From positions 1 to 64,000 of the forward strand of contig NZ_JDTK01000008.1 of the NCBI RefSeq assembly GCF_000770925.1: a stretch of 64,000 nt of DNA, in the 5' to 3' direction. Below, piece by piece: positions 35,283 through 43,206 of this stretch. Every line of letters starts with the position of its first letter. Position 1 is the stretch's first letter. A model generated the notes under the pieces. The model searched no databases and was not told the origin of the DNA. It was given only the letters and a program-made list of their open reading frames with translations. The DNA is from Bifidobacterium ruminantium DSM 6489. GTDB lineage: Bacteria > Actinomycetota > Actinomycetes > Actinomycetales > Bifidobacteriaceae. Both the position numbers and the translations under genes were made by a program.

Positions 35283-36623
35283 ATGGTGGAAACGTTGAAA
35301 CGAAAAGCATATGACGACCTGCTTGCCTGGAAATCAGGCAAGACCAAGCAGGCGCTTCTCGTCACCGGTGCTCGTCAGATTGGCAAGACGTATCTCATCC
35401 GTGAATTCGGCCGTGCGGAATACGACCATTTCATTGAATTCAATCTCGCGTTGGATGATGCGGCGCGTGAGTCGTTCGCGGCCGCACGTAATCCGGGAGA
35501 TCTTCTACTTCGCATTTCCATCGCGGCATCCGAGCCTTTGGTGCCGGGAAGCACGCTGATTTTCATCGATGAGATTCAGTATTGTCCCGATATCATCACA
35601 TTGGTGAAGGCATTGGTGGACAAAGGCGAGTACGACTACATCTTTTCCGGTTCACTGCTTGGAGTCGAACTGGAAAATGTGCGCTCATATCCGGTCGGGT
35701 ACATGTCGGAGCTTTTTATGTATCCGATGGATTTCGAGGAATTCTGCTGGAGCATGGGGCTCGCGGGGGAAGCGTTCGCGATGGCGCGCGAATCGTTGCG
35801 GAACGAACAACCGGTTCCCGAGTATCTCAATGAACGCTTGCTGGGGCTGTTCCACCGGTATTTGCTGACAGGTGGCATGCCGGATGCGGTCGGCGCGTTC
35901 GTCCGGGATGGAACCATAGACAATGTGCGCCGGATCCAATCCGATATCAGACGTTTCTACAATCGGGACATCACCCAATACGCGCCGAAAGACCGTAGAC
36001 TGGTCATTCAGGAAATCTATCGGCTGATCCCAAGCGAGCTGAACAACTCCACCCGTAGATTCAAGGTCGGCGACGTTTCCCAAGTGAAACGATACAGCCA
36101 GATCGAAGATGAATTCCTGTGGTTGTCGCGGGCCAACGTCGCATTGCCCGTATACAACGTTGAGGAACCGAGAAGCCCGTTGCTCGCCTCCCGGGAGCGC
36201 AAGCTGCTCAAATTGTTTTATTCGGATGTCGGATTGCTGACCGGCACATACGACAAACAGGCCACTCTCGGTATACTCGATGGTCTCGGAGCCGAAGGGC
36301 GCATGAACTATGGCGGCGTCTATGAGAGTGTGGTCGCCCAAGAACTGACCGCACATGGATTCGTTCCATACTATTTCACCGGCAAAAAGACGGGGGAATT
36401 GGATTTTCTCATCGAAGACGAATCGGGCAGGGTTCTTGCTCTGGAGATCAAATCCGGCTCGAGATTCCGCTCCCACGCGGCTTTGAACAAGGCGTTGGAC
36501 ATGCCCGGGTATGCGATCGATGGCGCGTATGTTTTGGCGGAGACCAATGTGGCACGTGAAGGCAAAGTGCTCTATCTGCCCATATACATGGCAAGTCTTC
36601 TGCAGCGTCCGCGGGTGGTATGA
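35283..36623 (+). CDS. AAA-type ATPase with DUF4143 domain
   Basis: 446 residues. The N-terminal ATPase domain has Walker A TGARQIGKTYL (about 28-38) and Walker B STLIFIDEIQYCPD (about 93-106), followed by sensor-like FSGSLLG. The C-terminal DUF4143 part contains DRRLVIQEIYRLIP and the nuclease-like stretch GELDFLIEDESGRVLALEIKSG, with the PD-(D/E)XK-like spacing Asp...Glu-x-Lys. Such proteins are very common in gut bacteria but their role is unknown. TATGCT ends 6 nt before ATG 35283, suggesting a leaderless start. The gene is isolated between two terminators and follows the repeat array. Confidence 0.88.
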   Translation: MVETLKRKAYDDLLAWKSGKTKQALLVTGARQIGKTYLIREFGRAEYDHFIEFNLALDDAARESFAAARNPGDLLLRISIAASEPLVPGSTLIFIDEIQYCPDIITLVKALVDKGEYDYIFSGSLLGVELENVRSYPVGYMSELFMYPMDFEEFCWSMGLAGEAFAMARESLRNEQPVPEYLNERLLGLFHRYLLTGGMPDAVGAFVRDGTIDNVRRIQSDIRRFYNRDITQYAPKDRRLVIQEIYRLIPSELNNSTRRFKVGDVSQVKRYSQIEDEFLWLSRANVALPVYNVEEPRSPLLASRERKLLKLFYSDVGLLTGTYDKQATLGILDGLGAEGRMNYGGVYESVVAQELTAHGFVPYYFTGKKTGELDFLIEDESGRVLALEIKSGSRFRSHAALNKALDMPGYAIDGAYVLAETNVAREGKVLYLPIYMASLLQRPRVV

Positions 36624-36712
36624 CGCGCGTCGCCACTGGATGTTCCGCCGACGCGACACGCCCGGACGACTTACGAAGCGATTCCAGACGTGGTAGCGTG
36701 ACGACGTTCTTG

Positions 36713-36762
36713 AAAACCGCATGGCCCAGCCGAATTTTCCCGGTCGGGCCATGCGGTTTTTT
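36713..36762 (+). terminator. Strong terminator before the MFS gene
   Basis: Perfect 15-bp stem AAAACCGCATGGCCC / GGGCCATGCGGTTTT (36713-36727 and 36746-36760) followed by T. Confidence 0.9.
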
Positions 36763-36779
36763 GATGCCTGAGGCATCAA
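36761..36779 (+). promoter_or_regulatory. 8-bp palindrome before the MFS gene (operator candidate)
   Basis: TTGATGCC-TGA-GGCATCAA is a perfect inverted repeat 25 nt upstream of the TTG start codon and directly after the terminator. Its position suits a repressor site for a drug-exporter gene. Confidence 0.4.
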
Positions 36780-36804
36780 TGTCGTCGAGAGAGGAAAATC
36801 GCTG

Positions 36805-38217
36805 TTGCAAGAGACAACGCAACGCATCCCATCACACCATGACCAACCCCGTTTCGAGCATCCGCACAAGGTGATGCTCGGCCTGTATGCAGGCGCGTTC
36901 CTGGGCATGCTGTCCGAAACATCCATGAACATCGCGCTGCCGGACCTGTGCGACGCGTTCAACATCACCACCGGCACCGCGCAATGGATGGTCGTCGGCT
37001 ACATGCTCGCCATCGGCATCGTGCTGCCGTGCGTGGGCTTCCTACTCAAATGGATCAAGGCGAAGACCCTCGTGCTCGTCGCGCTCGCCTGCTTCCTCGT
37101 CGGCTCCGTGCTGTCCGCCGCGGCGCCGGTGTTCGCGCTGGTGCTTGCCGGACGAATCATCCAAGGTGTCGGCACTGGCATCGTGCTGCCGACCATGTAC
37201 GCGGCCATCATGCGCGTCTTCCCGCCGGCCAAGATCGGCGCCGCCAACGGCGTGGCCGGCCTGGTGATCATGTTCGCCCCGGTGATCGGCCCGACGCTGG
37301 CCGGCCTGATTATCGGCGCATGCTCCTGGCGCGCGATCTTCGTGCTGTTCGCCGTCGTCGCCGCTGTCGCCATCGCATGTACCGCGGCCACGTTCGTCAC
37401 GCCGATCGAAACGACCCATCCGAAGGTCGACATGCTGTCGGTGATCGCCTCCGCGATCGGCTTCGGCTGCTTCGTGGCCGGCGTGAGCCTCGTCGCCGAC
37501 ATGGGCTTCAACGCGCTGGTCGTGACGCTGCTGGTAATCGGCGTGGTGGTCGTCGCATACTATGCGTACCGCCAGCTGCACATCGACGATCCCGTGCTGG
37601 ATCTGCGCGCGCTCGGCATCGCCTCGTTCCGCACGCCGGCCCTGATGGTCACCTGCTCGTTCGCCTGCACACTGGCGATCATGTACCTCGCCCCGCAGGA
37701 ACTGCAGCGCGGGCTGGGACTTGACAGTTCCGTGGCCGGCATGCTGATGCTCGCCGGCGGCGTGGTCAACGCGATCGTCTCGTTCCTGTCCGGCCGTCGG
37801 TACGACCGCATGGGCGCGGCTCCGCTCGTCCGCGTCGGCGCCGTGGTGGCCATCATCGGCTCGCTGCTGTTCCTTGCGATCGGTGTGACGACCGCTCCGG
37901 CGTTCTTCATCCTCGCGCATGTGGTGTTCATGATCGGCATACCGCTCATGCAGCAGCCCGCGCAGTCCGCGGCGCTGAAGGGTCTGCCGCGCGAGCTCGC
38001 CGCCGACGGCTCCACCATCCTCAACACCATGCAGCAGGTGTTCGGCGCGATCGGTGCCTCCATCGCCACCTGCCTGCTCGGCATGGGCTCCGGCTCCACC
38101 GCCGCAGAGGGATTCGTGGCCGGCTCGCGGTACGGCTATGTGTTCGGTCTCGTGCTGATCGTACTGGTGCTGGCGCTGTCCTTCCTGCTCAAGGAACAGC
38201 ATGGCGCACGGGACTGA
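36805..38217 (+). CDS. MFS multidrug-type exporter (DHA2/QacA-like)
   Basis: 470 residues with about 14 predicted membrane segments. Motifs of the DHA2 group are visible: LSETSMNIALPDLCDAFN in helix 1, GRIIQGVGTGIVLPTM (motif B, with the Arg) and GPTLAGLIIGACSWRAIF (motif C region). The substrate is unknown. The start codon is TTG 36805 with GAGGAAA 7 nt upstream; the first ATG downstream is out of frame. A perfect AT palindrome begins 4 nt after the stop codon. No regulator gene is adjacent. Confidence 0.9.
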   Translation: MQETTQRIPSHHDQPRFEHPHKVMLGLYAGAFLGMLSETSMNIALPDLCDAFNITTGTAQWMVVGYMLAIGIVLPCVGFLLKWIKAKTLVLVALACFLVGSVLSAAAPVFALVLAGRIIQGVGTGIVLPTMYAAIMRVFPPAKIGAANGVAGLVIMFAPVIGPTLAGLIIGACSWRAIFVLFAVVAAVAIACTAATFVTPIETTHPKVDMLSVIASAIGFGCFVAGVSLVADMGFNALVVTLLVIGVVVVAYYAYRQLHIDDPVLDLRALGIASFRTPALMVTCSFACTLAIMYLAPQELQRGLGLDSSVAGMLMLAGGVVNAIVSFLSGRRYDRMGAAPLVRVGAVVAIIGSLLFLAIGVTTAPAFFILAHVVFMIGIPLMQQPAQSAALKGLPRELAADGSTILNTMQQVFGAIGASIATCLLGMGSGSTAAEGFVAGSRYGYVFGLVLIVLVLALSFLLKEQHGARD

Positions 38218-38220
38218 CCG

Positions 38221-38241
38221 CGTATATATAAGATATATACG
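38221..38241. repeat. AT-rich perfect palindrome after the MFS gene
   Basis: CGTATATAT-AAG-ATATATACG, nine-bp arms. Further ATATAT follows to 38265. It resembles the AT-rich islands at 16558 and 40543. Confidence 0.7.
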
Positions 38242-38327
38242 AAGTATGCATGTAGTATATATGTTCTGATCCAATGCGAAACAGCAAACGGACACAACCG
38301 TCTCAGTATGTAACGCAAACAAGCATC

Positions 38328-38356
38328 AAGGCACGTGTTTTGGCACGTGCCTTTTC
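38328..38356 (+). terminator. Terminator upstream of the ACT-domain gene
   Basis: Ten-bp stem AAGGCACGTG / CACGTGCCTT with loop TTTTGG, then TTTTC. It lies 110 bp after the MFS stop codon. Confidence 0.75.
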
Positions 38357-38428
38357 TATACTGAAGGACACGTCCGGCAATCGCCGGGACGGTAATTGGA
38401 TATTCGCACCTAACGATTAGGGAGTTCC

Positions 38429-38701
38429 ATGAACAAGGCAATCATCACCGTCGTCGGCCAGGACACTGTCGGCATCATCGCACGCGTCTGCACCTACCTT
38501 TCCGCGCACAAGGTCAACGTACTCGACATCTCCCAGACCATCATCGACGGCTTCTTCAACATGATGATGATTGTGGACTATTCCAATACGGACAAGGAAT
38601 TCGGCGAGGTTGTGGACGACCTCGACAAGCTCGGCGAGGAGATCGGCGTGCGCATCCGCTGCCAGCGCGAGGAGATCTTCACCAAGATGCACCGCGTCTG
38701 A
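38429..38701 (+). CDS. ACT-domain protein (UPF0237)
   Basis: 90 residues forming one ACT domain: AIITVVGQDTVGIIARVCTYLS, then VNVLDISQTIIDGFFNMMMIVD. Single ACT-domain proteins usually bind an amino acid and regulate a partner. This family is conserved next to the DUF711 protein that follows at 66 nt, so the two probably act together. GGGAG lies 4 nt before the ATG. Confidence 0.92.
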   Translation: MNKAIITVVGQDTVGIIARVCTYLSAHKVNVLDISQTIIDGFFNMMMIVDYSNTDKEFGEVVDDLDKLGEEIGVRIRCQREEIFTKMHRV

Positions 38702-38767
38702 TCCGCGGCGCACGTGAGTCATCCAAGCAACCGAAGCTACGAATCGTACCAATCGTAAGGAAGAACC

Positions 38768-40132
38768 ATGCTGAATATCATGGAGGTCCACGAGACCAAC
38801 AAGATGATCGAGCAGGAGAAGCTCGACGTGCGCACCATCACCATGGGCATCAGCCTGCTGGACTGTGCGGCCGACAGCGTCGACGAGGTCTGCGAGAACA
38901 TCTACAACAAGATCACCACGTATGCCAAGGATCTCGTATCCACCGGCAAGGCCATCGAACGCGACTACGGCATCCCGATCGTCAACAAGCGCATCACCGT
39001 CACCCCGATCTCGCTGGTCGGCGCAAGCTCCTGCAAGAGCTCCGAGGATTTCGTCAAAATCGCGCACGCGCTTGACCGTGCGGCCAAGAAGGTCGGCGTC
39101 GACCTGATCGGCGGCTACTCCGCGCTTGTGTCCAAGTCCATGACCCCGGCCGAGGAGATGCTCATCCGCTCCCTGCCGCAGGCGCTCTCCGAAACCGACA
39201 TCGTATGCTCCTCCGTGAACGTGGGCTCCACCAAGACCGGCATCGACATGAACTCCGTCGAGCTGCTCGGCCATATCATCAAGGACATCGCGCACGCCAC
39301 CGCCGACAACGACTCCTACGGCTGCGTGAAGTTCGTGGCGTTCTGCAATGCCCCCGACGACAATCCGTTCATGGCCGGCGGCTTCCACGGCGTGACCGAA
39401 GGCGACGCCGTGATCAACGTCGGCGTCTCCGGCCCCGGCGTGGTCTCCCGCGCGTTGGACGAGGCCAAGGGCAAGGACTTCGAGTTCCTGTGCGAAACCA
39501 TCAAGCGCACCGCGTTCAAGATCACGCGCGTCGGCCAGCTGGTGGCCCAGGAAGCCTCCCGCCGCCTCGGCATACCGTTCGGCATCATCGATCTCTCGCT
39601 CGCCCCGACCCCGGCCGTGGGTGATTCCGTTGGCGAAGTGCTGGAGAAGATCGGCCTTGAGCAGGTCGGTGCCCCGGGCACCACCGCGGCGCTCGCCATG
39701 CTCAACGACCAGGTGAAGAAGGGTGGCATCATGGCGTCCTCCTACGTGGGTGGCCTGTCCGGCGCGTTCATCCCGGTCTCCGAAGACAAGAACATGATCG
39801 ATGCGGCCACCAACGGCTGCCTGAAGATCGAAAAGCTTGAGGCCATGACCTGCGTGTGCTCCGTCGGTCTTGACATGATCGCCATCCCCGGCGACACCAC
39901 CGCATCCACCATTTCCGGCATCATCGCCGACGAGGCAGCCATCGGCATGGTCAATCAGAAGACCACCGCCGTGCGCGTGATTCCGGTGGAAGGCAAGGGC
40001 GTGGGCGAGATGGCCAACTTCGGCGGCCTGATGGGCTACGCGCCGATCATTCCGGTGAACCAGACCAGCTGCGAGGCCTTCGTGACCCGCGGCGGCCGCA
40101 TCCCGGCACCGATCCACTCCTTCAAGAACTGA
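38768..40132 (+). CDS. DUF711 / UPF0210 (PFL-like) protein
   Basis: 454 residues, full length for the DUF711 family: [71 protein letters not shown] and [13 protein letters not shown]. The fold is related to pyruvate formate-lyase but the glycyl-radical loop is absent, so it is not a known radical enzyme. Its activity is undefined. It is coupled to the ACT-domain gene upstream and probably sensed or regulated by it. AAGGAAG precedes the ATG, and a hairpin follows at 40172. Confidence 0.92.
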   Translation: MLNIMEVHETNKMIEQEKLDVRTITMGISLLDCAADSVDEVCENIYNKITTYAKDLVSTGKAIERDYGIPIVNKRITVTPISLVGASSCKSSEDFVKIAHALDRAAKKVGVDLIGGYSALVSKSMTPAEEMLIRSLPQALSETDIVCSSVNVGSTKTGIDMNSVELLGHIIKDIAHATADNDSYGCVKFVAFCNAPDDNPFMAGGFHGVTEGDAVINVGVSGPGVVSRALDEAKGKDFEFLCETIKRTAFKITRVGQLVAQEASRRLGIPFGIIDLSLAPTPAVGDSVGEVLEKIGLEQVGAPGTTAALAMLNDQVKKGGIMASSYVGGLSGAFIPVSEDKNMIDAATNGCLKIEKLEAMTCVCSVGLDMIAIPGDTTASTISGIIADEAAIGMVNQKTTAVRVIPVEGKGVGEMANFGGLMGYAPIIPVNQTSCEAFVTRGGRIPAPIHSFKN

Positions 40133-40171
40133 TCGATTGATCGCGCCGCGTATTCGCGTTCGTCCCTGCTT

Positions 40172-40193
40172 CGGCCCCTCTGCGGAGGGGCCG
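40172..40193 (+). terminator. Hairpin after the DUF711 gene
   Basis: CGGCCCCTC / GGAGGGGCCG stem with a 3-nt loop, followed by TTGTGG; the T-run is short. Confidence 0.6.
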
Positions 40194-40361
40194 TTGTGGT
40201 ATTCCGTGCGATGAGATGGCTGCGGTCTCGGTGGGGGAGAGCGGGTCCGCGCATAGAGGTTTGCGATGCGGGCGTACAGATGAATATGGAGCGTGCAAGC
40301 GCGGATTCACAGGAAACTCGCAGAAAAACATGGTGGTTCCTGAAGGTTTGGGAGGTTAACT

Positions 40362-40409
40362 ATGTCTCAGCTGCAAAAAGCCCCGAACCGCAAGGTTCCC
40401 GATAATTGA
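40362..40409 (+). CDS. Possible 15-residue peptide (MSQLQKAPNRKVPDN)
   Basis: ATG 40362 has GGGAGG at 6 nt, one of the best ribosome sites in the window. The frame ends at TGA 40407-40409, shortly before a CU-rich tract and terminator. A GNRA-type hairpin lies within the codons. It could be a leader-type or free small peptide, or the ribosome site could be a coincidence inside an RNA gene. I do not recognise the peptide. Confidence 0.4.
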   Translation: MSQLQKAPNRKVPDN

Positions 40410-40454
40410 ATCCCCATTCTTCTCTCTTCCTTCTCTCTTCTTCTCTCTTCTCTG

Positions 40455-40485
40455 AGCCCGGAGGCCTCCACTTCCGGGCTTTTTT
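40455..40485 (+). terminator. Rho-independent terminator of the small locus
   Basis: AGCCCGGA / TCCGGGCT stem (40455-40462 and 40473-40480) followed by six T. Confidence 0.9.
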
Positions 40486-40542
40486 GTTGATCATTGATTT
40501 CTTGATGCTGGTGCCGCATAGATTGAAATCAATCGTCTCTTG

Positions 40543-40598
40543 TATAACAGTAGTGTATATAAGTTATACATACTATTAATATGTATACTACTGTTATA
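40543..40598. repeat. Nested AT-rich palindrome upstream of the archaeal-type ATPase gene
   Basis: Outer arms TATAACAGTAGT / ACTACTGTTATA (12 bp, perfect) enclose inner arms ATACATA / TATGTAT. The whole lies 31 bp before the ATPase start codon and could be an operator or a cruciform. Confidence 0.7.
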
Positions 40599-40628
40599 GA
40601 AATATCCTTATGAGAAACAGGGGTACGA

Positions 40629-42038
40629 ATGTTCGTAGGACGAGAACACGAGCTTAACGTGATGCGCCGGCTGTATGAACGTCGTGGTTTTGAAATGGTC
40701 GTACTATACGGACGCCGGCGAATAGGCAAAACCTCCCTTATCGAGGAATTCGCAAAAGATAAGCGAGTCCTGTTCTTTACGGCATTGCAACAAAGCGATC
40801 TGCTGAACCTGCGTGGATTCTCCGCGGCCATAGCCGAATTCTACGGGCAGCCTTCGGAAATGCCGCCCTTTGCCACATGGCAACAAGCCTTTGGCTACAT
40901 AGCCAAGCGAGAACAGGAATCCAGCACGCCGATGATATTGGTATTCGACGAGTTTCCTTATGCGGCACTCGCCAACACCTCCCTTCCTTCGGCTCTGCAA
41001 ATCGCCATCGACCATGATCTCAAGCGGACCAATGTGATGCTGGTTCTTTCCGGCAGCAATGAAGGATTCATGGAAAGCAAAGTGCTCGGCGCGAAGAGCC
41101 CGCTGTTTGGCAGACGCACCGCACAGATTCGCCTGCAACCCTTCAGCTATCTGGATGTTGCGAAATTCCTGCCGAACACCCCGCCGGTTGAGCAGGTAGA
41201 CTATTACGCCACCTTCGGTGGCACACCGTATTACCTGAGTCAGCTCGACGAATCGGCCGGCTATCAGTCCAACGTCATCAACCTCTGCTTCGACAAGCTC
41301 GGCACGCTGTATGAGGAGCCGATGATGCTGTTACGTGAAGAGTTGCGCGAGCCGGCCATCTATTTTTCTGTGATGCAGGCCATCGCAAACGGCGAATCGA
41401 CGCCCAAGGCGATCGCGGAGCATTCCGGAGTCGAGCATGGCAACATCAACCTGTACCTGCAAACACTCAACAATCTCGGCCTTGTCGAAAAGCGAGTGCC
41501 GTTCGGCGAAAAACCGGAACGCTCGCGCCGCGGCATGTACACCATCAAAGACCCCTTCTTCGCATACTGGTTCCGCTTCGTGGGGCCCAACATGGGCGCC
41601 GTGGAACAGAATGCGGGCAGTATCGCCGCACATAGGTTGGCTCTCGGCGAAGCGTTCGCTACCTATGTAGGCCAGCAATTCGAAACGATCTGCGCCCAAT
41701 GGCTGGCCTATGTCAACGCCGCCGGAAAGCTTCCGTTCCTCGCCACTTCCTTCGGGAAATGGTGGGGGACCAACCCAACGAAACACGAACAGACTGACAT
41801 CGACGTGATCGCGGCCGACGCCTCATCGAAGACCATACTGCTTGGCGAGTGCAAATGGCGCAACAATCTTGACGAGACCGAGACCATCGAGGCTTTACGT
41901 GACCGTGTCGGATTAGTTCGAGGATTCGCCACCACTCATCTGGCGGTATTCACCAAAAAACCTTTGAGCAAAGCCACACGAGCGAAATATCCCGAACTCA
42001 TCGCCGAATCGGTAGACGATTTGTATAGTGCGTTGTAA
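40629..42038 (+). CDS. Archaeal-type ATPase with DUF234 nuclease-like C-terminus
   Basis: 469 residues. MFVGREHELNVMRRLYERRG and Walker A YGRRRIGKTSLIEEF (about 27-41) identify the ATPase_2 group common in Archaea. Walker B is MILVFDEFPYA (about 105-115), followed by LSGSNEGFM. A winged helix (about 255-300) and the DUF234 domain (about 310-440) follow, with EQTDIDVIAADASSKTILLGECKW, a PD-(D/E)XK-like Asp...Glu-x-Lys pattern. Architecture parallels the DUF4143 protein at 35283, though the families differ. Function is unknown. AGGGG lies about 7 nt before the ATG. Confidence 0.88.
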   Translation: MFVGREHELNVMRRLYERRGFEMVVLYGRRRIGKTSLIEEFAKDKRVLFFTALQQSDLLNLRGFSAAIAEFYGQPSEMPPFATWQQAFGYIAKREQESSTPMILVFDEFPYAALANTSLPSALQIAIDHDLKRTNVMLVLSGSNEGFMESKVLGAKSPLFGRRTAQIRLQPFSYLDVAKFLPNTPPVEQVDYYATFGGTPYYLSQLDESAGYQSNVINLCFDKLGTLYEEPMMLLREELREPAIYFSVMQAIANGESTPKAIAEHSGVEHGNINLYLQTLNNLGLVEKRVPFGEKPERSRRGMYTIKDPFFAYWFRFVGPNMGAVEQNAGSIAAHRLALGEAFATYVGQQFETICAQWLAYVNAAGKLPFLATSFGKWWGTNPTKHEQTDIDVIAADASSKTILLGECKWRNNLDETETIEALRDRVGLVRGFATTHLAVFTKKPLSKATRAKYPELIAESVDDLYSAL

Positions 42039-42103
42039 ATCCTATTCAGCAGCATGCATTTGTCCGTTTCCGGTTCATCTGGCGGATCTATTGCCCTGTC
42101 CAA

Positions 42104-42234
42104 GTCATAACCATCCGGATACCATGTCATAACCCATCCGGATAGGCGAGATAGAAGTCTAGATATGGTGCAATGGCTGAAAACAATAATCGCGGTGAAA
42201 GTGACGAATGATGCTACTTTCACCGCGATTGTTG
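42104..42234. repeat. Tandem 18-bp repeat and terminator hairpin after the ATPase gene
   Basis: GTCATAACC-ATCCGGATA occurs twice (42104-42121 and 42126-42144, one extra C in the second). A 19-bp stem (42184-42202 with 42216-42234, one G-U pair) follows and probably ends transcription of the ATPase gene. Confidence 0.6.
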
Positions 42235-42270
42235 AGAGGTGTTGGGAGGTTGCGTTAGAGCTTTTCTCCT

Positions 42271-42512
42271 CACGCCCCGGTTGCAATTATGGACGAGCCT
42301 TGCGGCTCGCCTGTATTGCTTCCTCGCTCGGCACTGTCGTGCCTCGCTCGGCGGGGCTACTTGGAAGCGCACTGCGCTTCCAAGTCACGCCCCGGGAAGT
42401 AGGGATTGTGGATCGGCCTTTGGCCGGGCCGTCATGTTTCCTCGCTCAGGCCTGTCGGCCTTCGCTCGGCGGGGCTACTTGGAAGCGCACTGCGCTTCCA
42501 AGTCACGCCCCG
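42271..42512. repeat. Two tandem copies of a hairpin-rich 115-118 bp repeat
   Basis: CACGCCCCG occurs at 42271, 42386 and 42504 and bounds two units. Each unit has three hairpins in the same order: a GC stem (GAGCC-TTGC-GGCTC or CGGCC-TTT-GGCCG), a stem with loop TGTC (GGCAC/GTGCC or AGGCC/GGCCT), and the identical stem ACTTGGAAGCG-CACTG-CGCTTCCAAGT enclosed by GGGGC/GCCCC. The stems of the first two hairpins differ between copies but stay paired. The last unit supplies the stop codon of the minus-strand methyltransferase gene. Confidence 0.8.
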
Positions 42513-43186
42513 CCAGCAAATCCCAGTTGGCGCCAGGCTTCGTAGATGGCGATGGAGGCGCAGTTAGTAAGATTCAGGCTGCGCAGGCTCGGGCGCATCG
42601 GCAGACGCACCTGCTCGGCCACGTATGGACCGGCCATGATGTCCATCGGATCGGGGATATTGCCCGGTTCCGGGCCGAACAGCAGAATGTCGGTCGGCCT
42701 GTATTCGATGTCGGTGTACAGCTTGGTGGCGTGCGCGGTGAATGCGATGATGCGCGAATCGGGCATCGATTCCACCAGATCCTCGAAATTCGGGTGCAGC
42801 ACCACATGCGCCATGTCATGGTAGTCGAGTCCCGCACGGCGCAGCTTGGTATCCCGCAGATTGAAACCCAAAGGTTCCACCAGGTGCAGAATCGTGCCGG
42901 TCACGGCGCACAGGCGGATCGCGGAACCCGTGTTGCCCGGAATACGCGGGGAGTAGTAGCACAGGTGCGGGGTGGAGGTCTCCGCCTTGGCCGCATCCTT
43001 CGCGCTCAGCATGGCGTCCACCACGGAAATCGGGTTGCCATGCGCGTCGGTCACCAGCTCGTCCGGGCCGTAATTGGACTTGCGGTACCCGTATTCGAAC
43101 ATCTTCTCGACCTTGGCCTCCGCCGCGGCGGTTTCGGCGTTCGGCGTTGCGCCCCGCGCGGTATCGGTATGCTCTTCATTCGTCAT
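42503..43186 (-). CDS. trmL: tRNA (cytidine(34)-2'-O)-methyltransferase TrmL-like (SpoU family)
   Basis: 227 residues from ATG 43186. After an N-terminal extension of about 70 residues unique to this subgroup, the SPOUT domain shows RIPGNTGSAIRLCAVTGT (motif 1), DILLFGPEPGNIPD (motif 2) and SLNLTNCASIAIYEAWRQLGF (motif 3, knot). TrmL methylates the wobble base of tRNA-Leu. The final codons and TGA lie inside the hairpin repeat at 42504. The start codon is only 20 bp from the divergent mutY start, and the longer frame to 43432 overlaps mutY and is rejected. Confidence 0.88.
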   Translation of the reverse strand: MTNEEHTDTARGATPNAETAAAEAKVEKMFEYGYRKSNYGPDELVTDAHGNPISVVDAMLSAKDAAKAETSTPHLCYYSPRIPGNTGSAIRLCAVTGTILHLVEPLGFNLRDTKLRRAGLDYHDMAHVVLHPNFEDLVESMPDSRIIAFTAHATKLYTDIEYRPTDILLFGPEPGNIPDPMDIMAGPYVAEQVRLPMRPSLRSLNLTNCASIAIYEAWRQLGFAGGA

Positions 43187-43206
43187 AAATGCTAAGAATA
43201 GGAACG

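Larger units (their letters stand above)
40196..40486 (+). ncRNA. Candidate small RNA / small-peptide locus with CU-rich tract and terminator
   Basis: About 290 bp without a normal gene, closed by a good terminator of its own. It contains a strong ribosome site followed by a 15-codon frame (40362-40409), a GAACC-GCAA-GGTTC tetraloop hairpin (40385-40398) and a 35-nt pyrimidine tract of TCTTCTCTC repeats (about 40419-40453). The pyrimidine tract is complementary to purine-rich ribosome sites. No promoter could be fixed. The start of the transcript is a guess. Confidence 0.4.

Noticed and set aside
41936-42286. 116-codon minus-strand frame after the archaeal-type ATPase
   Set aside because: It overlaps the ATPase 3' end and a terminator hairpin, and shows no recognisable domain.
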